A DNA stretch of 64,000 nt from contig ML133365.1 of the NCBI GenBank assembly GCA_003864495.1, forward strand, positions 2,983,856 to 3,047,855. Direction: 5' to 3'. The notes beneath the pieces are model-generated. The model did no database searches. It saw nothing but the letters and a program-made list of their open reading frames with translations, and was not told the DNA's origin. This DNA is from Nemopilema nomurai (Eukaryota > Cnidaria > Scyphozoa > Rhizostomeae > Rhizostomatidae). This document shows, one piece after another, positions 33,320 to 45,128 of this stretch (positions within the stretch are counted from its first letter, which is position 1; every line of letters starts with the position of its first letter). The position numbers and the translations under genes were made by a program.

Positions 33320-36300
33320 ACTATGAGCCAACTGCTGACCAGGCAATCATAACTTGAGCCCCAGTAAGATCATATCCGGGCTGTAGATTTGCTGCAGTTA
33401 TGTATGGGTCTCGATTAGGCCATGACAGAAAACAATTTCAAAGTATTTTTTACTCATGATCCATGGAGTCATTCAAAGTGTAGGGCGATTTGACAAATTA
33501 AAAGTACAGCGCTGCAAGTTGTTTCCGATAAATTTGCGGAGTAAACGTCAATCTATTGTTTTGTTGTCCAGAATTGTACGACTGCTACCGCCATATTTAC
33601 ACGTGACTCTTGGAAACATGAGGCGCCAAATCAAATGCTGGTTCCACAGCCACTGCCCAAGATGCAACAGGGGTGGCAAACTCAAAAACCTGCAAATAGC
33701 AAAACCTGCAAATAACGAGACCTGGAAAAACTGGCCTAGGTTGACAAAAAAGGATTCCCAAAAGAGAAGCTTCTTCCCCTTTCTTATAAGCAAAAGAATG
33801 ATGAAAGCTCATCAGTTTGAAAGGGTGAAAGTTCGTTTTCTATTCCAAGTCAGAATCGGGGGCGCGCCATGGGAGGGTGCGAAGAGTGCTTTGTTCCCTT
33901 TCAAGAAAAGTGCTTTGTTCAAAAATTCTAAAAATCTTTCTTGTTCTCTTTTTGCTTGAGGCTTATGAAGAAGCAATTTATACCTTTGTTTCATTTTTTA
34001 CAGCAAAAGGGGTTTAAACGGAAAATGATAATTCAAAATTGAGTTGTAAAAATGTGCGAAGAATCTTATTTCAAAGCCAAAACTTTTTCCTTCAACAATA
34101 TCAAATTTTGCAGGAGAAGAATAGCACAGCAATAAAAATTGCCTAGTGTATTGCCAGGCCTCTCCTAGCAAGAACTTATAAAATTATTAAGTGGATAGAA
34201 TGTTTTCGCGCAGTGTAGACAGGACGAAAACATTTTCAAGACATCTAAGGAATGTTTTCAAAGACTACTAAATAAAATCACAACTGACAAATGAGTGATT
34301 GCATAGACAAAAAGGGTGTTATTTTTGATAAGCTTACAAGCAAAACCATAAGCTAAGAAGATTTTGATTCAAGCAAAACTCCTCATTCTTAATGTGCCAG
34401 GGCAGTCGTTGAAGCAAATGCCATGTCGCTATTACCGATAAAAATCGGCTCACTAATGAGGTAACTTTTGGAAATCCATCTAAGCTGTTCTTTGAAGAGG
34501 CTAAAAAATCTTAAAAGGCAGCTGTTCGGAATTAAATTTTTAATTAGATTACCGTGAAAGCAGTATATCACTCTTATCTAACCATATCATTTGAAACGTT
34601 CTTCTAGTGAAATACAGAGCTATTCTTCCGCTTTCACGTCGATCAGGACTAATGGCTCCAAGCATATAGCTTTCGGATTACCTCCCTTAGAGACCTTGCT
34701 ATAAATAATTAAGAAAATGACCACAATAAAACTGAATGTAAGCGGCTTTTGCCAAAATCGTCGCTCCAAGCAGCGCACAGCAACAACATGAAGCTCAATA
34801 ACAGGAAGGCCAGAAAAGCATGCTCAAAATTGCTTGACCAGAAGCCATCAGAAAGAAGGTAACAGGTCAAGGATTGGAAGTCACTTCGTGTCTGTAGTTT
34901 CCAGTCTTTTAGAAATTGTAAACAACATAGAGGTTGAAATGCAATAGCGTGTTGTTAAAAACATTTGCTTGCATCTTTGATCATTATAATGCAAAGATCA
35001 GCAGAAAACGATGGCTTCTTTTCCGGTGTAGATTCAAAGAGAGGCTTGGGGGCAAAACTTCTCCCTTTTGCAAAAAAGCCTTCATTAAAACGTCAGAAGG
35101 ATCGCGTGACATTAACGAGCAGAAAAACAGTCCTCTGTGAAAGTTCAACATTTCTCTCGAAGTTCTTTGTAATAAATTGGTGAAAAAATAAGCTTAAATA
35201 AAAACAGCGTTATCTACGTTGACCAGTTTGTCAACTATATGGGTCAAGAATGTTCAGCCAAAATATGCTGATACCCTCTGAACTTTGCATTTCGACTTTG
35301 CATTGCAGAAGTCGTGGCATTCGAATCTTGCAATTTCATCATACGTCGCTAGAATATTGATAAATCAGGGAATAATCGAGGGATTAACAATTGAGGGCTT
35401 AGTATCGATTGGGGATTTTAGTACAGAAAATTGGAAGACATTGAACATTTGGGTATGTTATTAAAGTCACATGTTGCAGTGTGTAGGCAAAGGTGTAACG
35501 GATAGAAGAGGCAAAAGCAAGAAGATAGGTAGCAGACAAGAGCAAAATTAAAGAACGTCTCGATGCCAGGAGCAGCTGCCTCCTCACCCCCTGCTTAAGG
35601 AATCCCTCTTTGTATACACTATCCATCTCCTAACCCTCACTAACCAGCCAGAAATGGTTCAGAAATCATTATCATAATTACAATCATGACAATACAGTGG
35701 TGTCAACAAATTTTTCATAGACTTCCATCTTAAATGATCTTCTATAGTCAGCTCTCAACTAGTAAACAAATAAATTTCGTGAAAATTTTTTTGAACAGCT
35801 TCGGTTTCAAAAAGTTGTAAAAAATGACGATCTTTTAGCAATGGAAACTTTGCTTGTCCATCAAGAATTACCAAAGTACCTGGCATTAAGAACCACACAA
35901 GAGCAGCAAGCAAACCAAGCCTTTAAAGCGAGAAAAGGTAAGTATAAAGATTGTTACTTCTCGGCGGAGTTATGGACATAGCCTTTCTTTCACATTTTGT
36001 TTACATTTCATAAAGAAGGCAAGATAGACTGAATAATGTCTCCAGTTGGTGAGAATAAACTAGGTTAGCTAAGATGAAAAGCAAGGAAATTGATTGGCTC
36101 TTCTTTGCTCTATCAGTAATTCTTCAGTCCGGCATGGTAAAAGAGCTATGTTGTTTCTTTGTTTTTGGAAGGAAATTGCCAGCGAAAATTCCAAATTGAA
36201 ATGAAAATTGAACGTTTTGAGCACAACATTCACTTGTTTATGCCTAGGTACAGTGTACAACGCAATTTTCCTAACTTTTGCTATTTCTAGTGAAATGAAT

Positions 36301-38645
36301 TATATAACATAAATTTCTGTTGCAATATCAGCCAGGTCATCACAAAATGTTTTGATAACATTTCCTAAAATTGCTTTCTAAAGCAGTTAGTAGCTCACAA
36401 ATTTCCTATACCATTTACAATTTCTTAAGATGCTATCGTAGTTATCGTGGACGAAAAGTACCTCTGTGTTCCCAATCTTCTCCTAATATCTACGGAGTGT
36501 ATGAATGCAGATTTCAATATATGAGACTTTTTGCATAAATTGATATGAAAATGATTTTTACCAGCTTCTTGGGAGGGGAGATGAGACGTAGTGTGAAAGG
36601 AACTTAAGCCTATATTTTGCATAAGAATACTCTACTTTCTTTATTTGAATAATCAACAGTGATTAACCCAAATATATACACAAAAAGTCAAGATTTTAGA
36701 TGGATGAGAGCAAGATTCCTGCTGAACAACTGTGGTGATCTTGTGTCAAATGTTTTTTGACAGGAAGTGTTATAACCTGCATGTGAGTAAGGGAGAAATT
36801 AATGAACAAAGAAATGTATGGGAAATACAAGGATTTAGTGCTATGGTCAAGCACTGGGGAGTTTCGATTGTACCTCTAATGAGGCATTTCATGAACTTTT
36901 CGCCGTTGGGAAGCTTGCATAATTGAGTAATGATCAAATCATCCACCTGCCGGCCGACTGCACGCGCTCTAATTGGGAAGAAAGAGGCTGAAATAGCTTG
37001 CCCGCATCTCGAGTGATTTAGTTGAAATGAGGGATGTGACCTGGCATGCAGCTTCTGCCAAGTCCGGATCAAAATACGTCAATCGTGGCTGCCTCTGAAG
37101 ATTCGCCTCAATCGAAAGTCGAGCTCTCAAGCTGACAAAGACATTGAGAACTGCGCTCTGAGAAGACCTGTTCCTTTTAGCAGCGCTGTAGCCGACTTGT
37201 TTTGAGGATATTTGCGAGTGTTGGCGGAATTGGCGTTGTGGCCAGAGGTCACGGTCTAGTGCTTGCCTGCCCGAGATCAGTGGAATTCTGTGTAAGATTA
37301 AAAACATTAGAATCACAAAGCTGGTGCATGCGGACAAGTTTCGAGATACAAAGCCGTAATATTTGAATTGCAGAAACGATACACGGGTGAAGGGAGAGAA
37401 TACCACTGACGCGGCCTCCTCTGGTTCCGCGTCGCCCTCGTGCGGCCGTTGGGATTCGGCTTTCGATGCGGTGGTTGAATCTAAACGCTACCTAGATCTC
37501 GAGGATGCGGTTATCTAGTCACTTGGCATGGATTTAGCAGAAGTCAGAAAGGCGTAGCCGATGTGTTATTCAGAAATTACGCGCTGAATTTCGCGGTATT
37601 CTGGCAAATTAAACAAGGTAAATAATTTCAAAAATTTTGTTAACTGCCAAATCGCTCTCTCGACTGAGAGGCTAAAAGCTTCCTTGAATTGGCCGCCAGG
37701 ATCGTATGAAGTTTTCTGTTATTGAAATGTATGAAATGCCTTTCAATGAAGGACGTGTAGGAGTTATCTGAGATATGGTTGACATTGAAACTTTTGTTGT
37801 TCTTTAGATTCCGGCTTCTTTTTTAACTTGTACATACTAGTGACAATGAACCGCTCATTGTATTATTCTGCCATGATTATGATCAACGAAGGGAACCAGG
37901 GGAACTCACCAATTTTGATAAAACTTTGCATCAAGCTTCTTGCTGCATCCATGGTGCCATTTTAGCGTGAAATAGTTTTCTTTATATAAAACCTGGGCTG
38001 TTTTGTCTCTTGAATAACACTCACTAGTGGCTTGAATTTATCTTTCTAGCACTGTGGTGCATTTAATTTTACTCAGAGAATTTCACGACTGAAGCATATT
38101 ATTCCATGATTGACTGACTGTTGGTGGGGATCTCGAGCAGTTTTCTATTCGCAGGCCAGCGGCGACCCTCTCAGAAGCAGAGATTCTTGTCGTCTAACTT
38201 CTGTTGGGTCTGTCTTCAGAGGGTTGATCATCGTGAGCGGTTCATTGTGTTTTATTTCGAGTCAAGTCAATACGATTGGAACGAAACAGAAGTTGTATGG
38301 ATCAAGTGTGTCTGTTTATTTGTTTGTTAGATGCGATTTAACAGAAATTATTTGTTGTCAGGGCACTTCTGAAGACACTTGGCTTCTTGCACCGATCGTG
38401 TCCTACTTGGGAAGATCAGGCATGCAAACAAGACAGGGTACATAAAGCCTTAAGTCTACAAACCTTAGAGATGAAGCGAGGGTGCTTAAAAAATGATGAT
38501 AAATATTAGCTTATCATCAGAAAGAGCAAAGGAGTATACAATTACAAACGAATTCTGCAAAGCAAACACCGGCTTCGTAACATTTATTCTTTCGAAATAA
38601 AGTGAAACTTATAGACGAATGAAATAGAGTGCAAAGAAGATCCCG
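33320..38645. other. intergenic between DIDO1 and the GPCR
   Basis: The DIDO1 promoter should lie in about 33320-33700. A GC- and CpG-richer block at about 37380-37617 ends in AAG|GTAAAT, a possible donor on the plus strand, and could be a non-coding first exon of the GPCR gene (speculative). A 145-codon minus-strand frame at 36969-37406 has no recognisable domain. Otherwise nothing seen. Confidence 0.4.
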
Positions 38646-39916
38646 ATGACACGGCAAAATTCACCACCTGATCTTTCCCTGCATGGCTGCGATGGCGAAG
38701 TCAAAGGCCTGATCTCTTACGTCACGGCGTACACTTACGGCATCTTCTTGATCTCCCAACTCGTGCTCTCGGTGTTTGGAAACACTTTGGTTTGCCTCGC
38801 AATTATTCGCTTTCATCACCTCCGAACCCTTACAAACTCCATCATATTCTCGCTTGCAATTACTGACCTGTTGACGCCATTCGTGCGAGTGCTGCCGATC
38901 GCCATCGCCATGTTCCGACTGGAGTGGATTTTCGGCTGTGTGTGGTGCCAGCTGTCTTCCGTGCTAGGCGTCTTCCTTTGCGCCTCGTCGATAATGCACT
39001 TGTGCGCGATCAGTATCGAGCGCTTCGTCGTAATTCGTTACCCTTTGCGACAACACCACTTCCTTACCAAGAGACGGATCGTAGTTGCGATCGTAAACAT
39101 CTGGATAACGGCTCTCGTCTTGTCCCTATTCCCTTACTTCCGCATCGTACACATGGAGTTCAACGAGGAACTTTTGGACTGCGAGATTTCTTGGAACGAG
39201 AACCCGAAAATTTCGGTGATACTCGCATGTTTCTTTTTTCTACTGCCATTGCTCTTAATTACTGTCACCTACTACTTCATATTTCAAGAAGTTAAAATAC
39301 AACTAAAAAGATCCGTTCATTGCAGATAACAGACTCGCCAGTCAACGGTAATGCCACAGAAAACGACAGGAAAGTAACCATGAGTTCAAAACTTCGAATC
39401 GGCCGAATTCTTCGCCAAGAATTTAAAGCGGTTAAAATAATCGTCGTTGTTATCGGTCTGTTCTTCGGGTTGTGGGCGCCTTTCTTCGTCGTTACGAGTA
39501 TTCGAGCTTACGTTCCGGATGCGGTCTCGGGTGGCGTCCAGCGCTTTGCCTTCGCCCTAGCTTACTTGAATTCCGGTTGCAACTGGATTGTCTACAGTAT
39601 AATGAACAAGGAGTTCCGGGCAGTGTTTAAGCGCATGCTGCTCCCGTTGTACTCGTGTCTTTCTTTTCGTTCTCGGCGCTCGACCGCCCATGTCGGATAC
39701 GACTTACCTGATGTCTGTGCAAGAAGCGCCGTTTCTGTGAAGTCAAGGGCTTCTACCTCGGGATCACAGCCAAGGCAGGCCCCCGCAACAACTGGCAACA
39801 ACAACCTAGAGGCTGCGAAGCCGCAAAAAGTCGCGGTAAAAGAAGCCGAAGGAGACTGCCCGGATTCTAACCCGCAACAAATAACAAAACCAAAAGAGGC
39901 CGAGCTGGAGACTTGA
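38646..39916 (+). CDS. class A (rhodopsin-like) GPCR with one-base frame break
   Basis: Two abutting frames (38646-39329 and from about 39300 to 39916) form one seven-helix receptor of about 425 residues. TM1 has GNTLVCLAII, TM2 has SLAITDLL, TM3 starts at a Cys (VWCQ) and ends with IERF in place of DRY, and TM4 has the conserved Trp. Loop 2 has the partner Cys (LLDCEIS). TM6 has FGLWAPFF (WxP kept, Cys replaced) and TM7 has NSGCNWIVY, with Trp replacing Pro of NPxxY. The aminergic Asp of TM3 is absent (Gly), so an amine ligand is unlikely and the ligand is unknown. The break falls in intracellular loop 3 at AAAAA (39304-39308); one more A would keep frame, so it is either a sequencing error or a young pseudogene. 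No intron interrupts the coding part. Confidence 0.85.
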
Positions 39917-42900
39917 AGGCATTGCTACAGTGCCAGTGTCACATGATTGTCAGCTGATTTCGATATTTTGTATCCCCTGATCCTGTTTATTGTCGAGGCT
40001 AGATTTGTTATGGGAAACCCGCCCATCTCTGAGAGAGGGGAAGGTGAAACAATGAGCCCTTATAGGCCCATACAAGTGTAGACGGGATGTGATAGCATCA
40101 TACATTTAGTGTTTTGCCGTGTATGAAGACAAGAAACAACTTTTGTAGATTTTAGAGACATCATCATTGTATGTTGTACCACAAGGCTCTTGTACGAGAC
40201 CTTTACTGCATCTTGCAGGCTGTGTGACAGCAAAAGTTTAATTTGCAACTGATTTGATTTTTCCTGATGTAATTAGGATTTTAAGAATCTCTTCTTGAGG
40301 CTCCATTGTTTCTTGCGTGTAAGAAACCAAGTTGCGTTTTACCCAGAATTCACCATTCTGCATTTGAAGAGAACGCATGAATTTCAAGAAAAGCGAATCT
40401 GCAACTCTACATGATTGTCATAGACATTGTAATTATGAAATTAATTTGAAGCGTTTGAAGCGTTAATTAGCTCAAAATATTCATTATTCAAATGACGAAG
40501 AATGTTTATAATGTAAAACAGTTGAAGGATGGAAAATCGAGTTAAAACAGGGACATTGCAAAGCAAAAAGAAACAGTTTTGTTTGCTTGTGAGCAACTAG
40601 AGTCAATCACAACGGCTACAAATTCGGATGGTTTTTTTTGTCATCTCAGAAAAGCGTGTTTCATTATTTGGCGTAGATTACAAGGACCAGCGTACTCACT
40701 ACAGTCGCACTGAAACTACGACGCTAAAAGAGCAGTTCCTAATGTATTGTTCCTAACAATGCCAATAAAGTGGCCTTCTAGCACAGGATGCCTTGGAAAC
40801 AATAATTTTTGAAATAGTATCACCCAATTGCAATGCTCTCTTGATCTGATACGATATGATATCAGAAGATGTTGTGCCAGAGGGATACTTTAATTTCGTA
40901 ATAACGCGTTGCTATGATTCTATGTTGAACCGAAAGAAGAGTACTTGAGGCTCTTCATTACTGAGGTTGAATAGGATCTAATGACTGTTGGCTTCAATAC
41001 TGATAATTAAACTGGTGTGAAATGCTGTTCCTTTGATTCTCTGCAACCTAGCAACGAATTAAGCATCAAGCTAGAACAGGTAACACCCACAAGGCACCAA
41101 GGAGGCACTGCGTGCTTACCACCGAGAAGGAGCCAAGAGGAGCATCACATGGTGACATCAGAATGCTTTTTAATGACGGGTGGTCATCAATACAACCAAA
41201 AAGTAAAGGCTTTGACCTTCATTTAGTTTAAAGTCTTCCTTGCAAATTTGTTGACTTTTATCACCTTTACTGTACTGTACATTTAACACTATGTACTGGT
41301 TGGTCTTCTTGATTTCTTGTTAGTTTTTAATTTCAAGCTAAATTTGCAGTCCTTCTAATTGGAAGTCTATCGTGCAAGAGGACAAACCCATCTTCTTTGG
41401 CCACCATAATTACGCCAACAGAAAGACGTATTGCGAAAAAACTGGATTTGGTTTTTGGTTCTGCATTTTTGATGCCTCTGTGATGTCTAAATTGGAGTGA
41501 ACCTCTTTAGTTCGGAATTGTGATAATCCTTTGCATGGAACTATAAATATATGCATCAATTGACAGGCGGTTTGGGCAGAAGATTGAAGCAACTATGAGT
41601 GCTGAATTTGAATGGTTGCCACATTAAAAAAGTGGGTGCATTCTCGCTTCTATTTATTTATGAAAGCGATGAAAGATCATTCCATTTAAACCCAATAGAT
41701 AGATTCTAAATTGTGTCTTAACTGTGCCCAAAAGAACTTTGCACTCCTTCGTGTTTTAACTCTCTTAAAAGCACAGTTTTGATGGTTTTTTCACGCTGAA
41801 AGTAAAGAGGAACCACTTTGGATCGTTACAGATCAGTTTATGCTGAGTTTGCATTGAACCAGTTGCCTTTGTCATGTTGAACGCGACAAAGAACAAGACC
41901 TGTTGACACTGGGAATCCAGCTGGCCTTGAGGATAAAAATTTCTGGGAAAGCAATGGCTTCGCCACTTCTTTACAAACGTTTTTGTGGGAGAAATTGCAG
42001 CTGGCTAAAAGGAAGTACAAACAAAAAGAACAATGCAAAAAATTTGGCAAACATTGCTAGTATGGAAGTTGCTCTTTGGCAGATGCTAAAAACTTAGACA
42101 AATAGCTATTGTAATGCTTCTTTCCGTTGTGAACAAAGACCACAGAGCCTTACTCATGGCATTCGAACAAGCAGCTATGGTCGGCATTAACCTCGATATC
42201 ATAACTTCAGCTTCAGAAAACGAGGTAGAGTATTTCATAGCAAACGTTTATAGACCAAGCCATACTTCATACTTCGAGAGGGCATATATCTGAATGAGAG
42301 CAAAAACAAGCAATGGCAACAGAAAACTACGTCTAAACCTAAGCTCTAAGCAAGGAATCGAAACCAAGACAAAAGTGTTGATTAGGACTTTATTGCAGAC
42401 TTCTTTGTATAAGTCCATCAACTCAGGGCCTAGATCGCTGTTTGTATCAATGCCACCATAATGTGAAAGCTAATAAACATTATAGGTGAATATGACTTGA
42501 AGGTGAGTCTTGTGCCCTCCCGCCAAGTTCTATATTTTGGTTTTCCTTCTCAAAGGTGCTGGCAAGTATTCCAGCAGAAGAGGAATGTTTAGCTTGTTAC
42601 AATCAAACTAGGAGTTTCTTGCGGGCGATGAGTGTGGCTTAACAAGCAGCATGGCGGCGCAGTCATCGTTAGAAAATCCAAAATAGAAGCAGCAAACATG
42701 ACCTGGTTGTTCAACTTGTAATCTGCCCAGAGCAAAAGATCGCTCGTTTTGTTGAATGAATGAAATTCTGCTTCAAGTTCTACTGCGAGCTCCATCCTTA
42801 AAGCTCCCACAAAATTCATTTTCTAGAATAGAATTTGCAAGCCCATCTTGAAGTGAAAAGAGGTGTTTAAAAATTCATTGGGTTGCCCAAATGCAATGAA

Positions 42901-43050
42901 GTTGCCAAAAATGCTTTGGGTGACACAGTATTATCGTTCGAAAGCGTCACATGGTTGCAGTGAGGCTTACCCAGGCACAATAAGGCTGGCATTGTCACCA
43001 AAAATCGGCTTCAAAGGAGCGAAATTACTTACTGTATGCAAGGTTAACAG
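39917..43050. other. GPCR 3' flank and intergenic
   Basis: No coding exon, RNA gene or recognised mobile element. Only short chance open frames are present. Confidence 0.45.
40764..40769 (+). promoter_or_regulatory. possible poly(A) signal for the GPCR
   Basis: AATAAA about 850 bases downstream of the GPCR stop codon on the same strand. No nearer canonical signal was noted. Confidence 0.3.
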
Positions 43051-43061
43051 ATGCAAGGAAT

Positions 43062-43540
43062 AAGAAAGAAGAAGAAGAAGAAGAAGAGATTCAACAGACT
43101 CGCTTCACATTCATTGACCACCCTCTCCCTTCATCTGCTCCTCTCTGCTGCCCTCCCCCTTCATTGGTCACCCTCTCTTTTTATTTACCACCCTATATTC
43201 ATTGGCCGCCCTCTCTTTTTATTTACCACCTTATCTTCATTTACCACCCTCTCTTCATTTACCACCCTATTTTTACTTACCACCCTCTCTTTATTGGTCA
43301 CCCTTCGTTTTTATTTACCACCCTATCTTCATTTACCATCCTCTCTTCATTTACCACCCTCTCTTTATTGGTCACCCTCTCTTCATTGGTCACCCTCCCT
43401 TTTTATTTACCACCCTACATTCATTTACCACCCTATCTTCATTTACCACCCTATCTTCATTTACCACCCTATCTTCATTTACCACCCTATCTTCGTCAGC
43501 CACCTTATCTTAACTGGCTACTTTCTCTTCATTGGCCCGA
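43062..43540. repeat. AAG microsatellite followed by an ATTTACCACCCTATCTTC minisatellite
   Basis: An (AAG)n run at 43065-43088 is followed from about 43120 by more than twenty imperfect copies of 16-18-bp units such as TTCATTTACCACCCTATC and TTATTGGTCACCCTCTC. Open frames through it are only repeats of the unit in all three frames, which shows it is not coding. Confidence 0.9.
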
Positions 43541-44297
43541 GCCCGGAATGTTATGGCGATCGGCATCGCTTTAATCCGGATCAACACTTCATGCTGACGT
43601 TGTACCAATATTGCATAAACGGGTGGCCTATGTATCATGCCGGTGTCACTTTATGTAAATGCAGAACCGATACCATGTAAACAGGTTCTAACCTACCATG
43701 ACGTCAGAAAGAGAGGTGGCTGTTTAGGCGTCGAATCAAAGGCTAGTTTCTGCACAATCCAAATTTTTCCAATAGACTGGAAAGGGAAAAGAGTGGCATA
43801 TTTTGAATTCTAAAGTCCTGGTAAAAAGACAATGGTTTGAGAAGCTTGAAACATATTGTCCAAAATAATTTTGATCTCGATGAAATCTGGTGATGATGAT
43901 TAGAGCTTTTAAACATACAAATGAAAATGTAGAGATCTGCAAAGGACATAAACAATATAAACACGAAAAGTTAGCTTCATATAATTAAAAATAGAATGTG
44001 CCCTTTCTCTAATTCAAGGCAAAGAAGCACAGACTTAAAAAACGTTCTTACAAAAAACAGGTTACCAGCGTAAGTGGACAGAGCTGATATGAATTTAAGC
44101 AACACCTTAGTTGAAGGCAAACAATATTACAAATCATACAACACAAAGTATAAATTGCATGAATGAGTGTAAGCCCAACTTGGTGTACTATGCATCTCTT
44201 TTGCTGTAGAAAACAATATGAGGTAATAAATCTCTCTGTTTATCCATAGCAAACCTAAACTCACTTTCATAACAAGAGCCAAGCATTGGAAGTCTCT
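43541..44297. other. intergenic and SNRNP48 3' side
   Basis: No coding exon. It should contain the SNRNP48 3' UTR (minus strand), but no definite poly(A) signal was placed. Confidence 0.4.
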
Positions 44298-45128
44298 TTA
44301 TCCCCTCTCAATCCATTCATCCAGTGAACCACCACTACGTTCTTCTCCCTCATCCGCTCTCCCCTGCTCTCTCTCTCGCTTGTGTTTCTTCTTCTTTTTC
44401 TTCTCTTTTCGCCTCTTATGCTTGTGCTTCTCTCTGCTTTCACTTTGACTCCTACTAGTACTTCTCTTTCGGCTCTTTCTGTTTCTTCTTTCACTTCCGC
44501 TCGCACCATTCTGTTCCTCTTTCCACCTTTCTACATCTTGATCTTCCTTGTTTTCGACCAAATCTTCCCTCGCAACTACATCCAATTCAGCATCCTTTTC
44601 GCTCATATTCGCTCCCTTCAACTCAGTAGTTTCAACTTTGACTGTTTCTCTAATCAAGGGACTCCTCTCCCTGTACCTTGTTCCCGTGTGGTCATTGTCT
44701 CGGGTCCTCTCCCATTCTCTTTCTCTCCCTCTGTACCTCTCCCTTACTCTGTCACCGTCTCTACGTCTCCAACGTTCCATTTGCCGCGATTCACCTCTCT
44801 CATCACCCTTGCCGTACCTCTCTGAACTTTCTTGCTTGAACCACCTATCCCTGCTTCCTCGTCTTCTATGTCGGTCTGCCTCGCCTCTTTCTCGCTCGTA
44901 GCCTCTTCCTCGCTTATAGCCATCTGTCTTATCGTTTCTGTCCGAGGCACTTTGACTTGATACTGTTGGGGATACCACAGATCTGCACACATCGTCATTC
45001 CCCTCATTATCAGCTTTATTTAATCCATCGAAGTCAATCTCATCTTGCTGGGATCCACTAACATTGGCTTGGTCGTGTGAGACGATTTCCAGATACTTCA
45101 TCTGCTGGTCAATTAACTCACGAATGAC
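44298..45128 (-). CDS. SNRNP48: SNRNP48 last exon, long RS/RD-rich tail
   Basis: This 831-nt exon starts with the helix VIRELIDQQMKYLEIV, which aligns with the end of human U11-48K core. About 250 residues dominated by Arg, Glu, Asp, Ser and Lys follow (RYRGREREWERTRDND, RKRSTSRSQSESREKHKHK, a run of seven Lys). Such tails are typical of spliceosomal RS-like proteins and are expected to be disordered and phosphorylated. It ends at the stop at 44298. Confidence 0.88.
   Translation of the reverse strand, partial: VIRELIDQQMKYLEIVSHDQANVSGSQQDEIDFDGLNKADNEGNDDVCRSVVSPTVSSQSASDRNDKTDGYKRGRGYERERGEADRHRRRGSRDRWFKQESSERYGKGDERGESRQMERWRRRDGDRVRERYRGREREWERTRDNDHTGTRYRERSPLIRETVKVETTELKGANMSEKDAELDVVAREDLVENKEDQDVERWKEEQNGASGSERRNRKSRKRSTSRSQSESREKHKHKRRKEKKKKKKHKREREQGRADEGEERSGGSLDEWIERG

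Noticed and set aside
33456..33959. 167-codon plus-strand frame upstream of DIDO1
   Set aside because: Composition is random-like, antisense frames are equally open, and it overlaps the expected promoter region.
36969..37406. 145-codon minus-strand frame
   Set aside because: No recognisable domain, no convincing splice partners, and overlap with a CpG-richer block; left as unexplained rather than called a gene.
43051..43680. 209-codon plus-strand frame and two overlapping frames
   Set aside because: All three frames repeat Tyr/His/Pro/Leu words from the same 16-18-bp minisatellite; no start context, domain or splice structure.
44382..44901. Plus-strand Ser/Leu-rich frames
   Set aside because: Antisense of the Arg/Ser-rich SNRNP48 tail.
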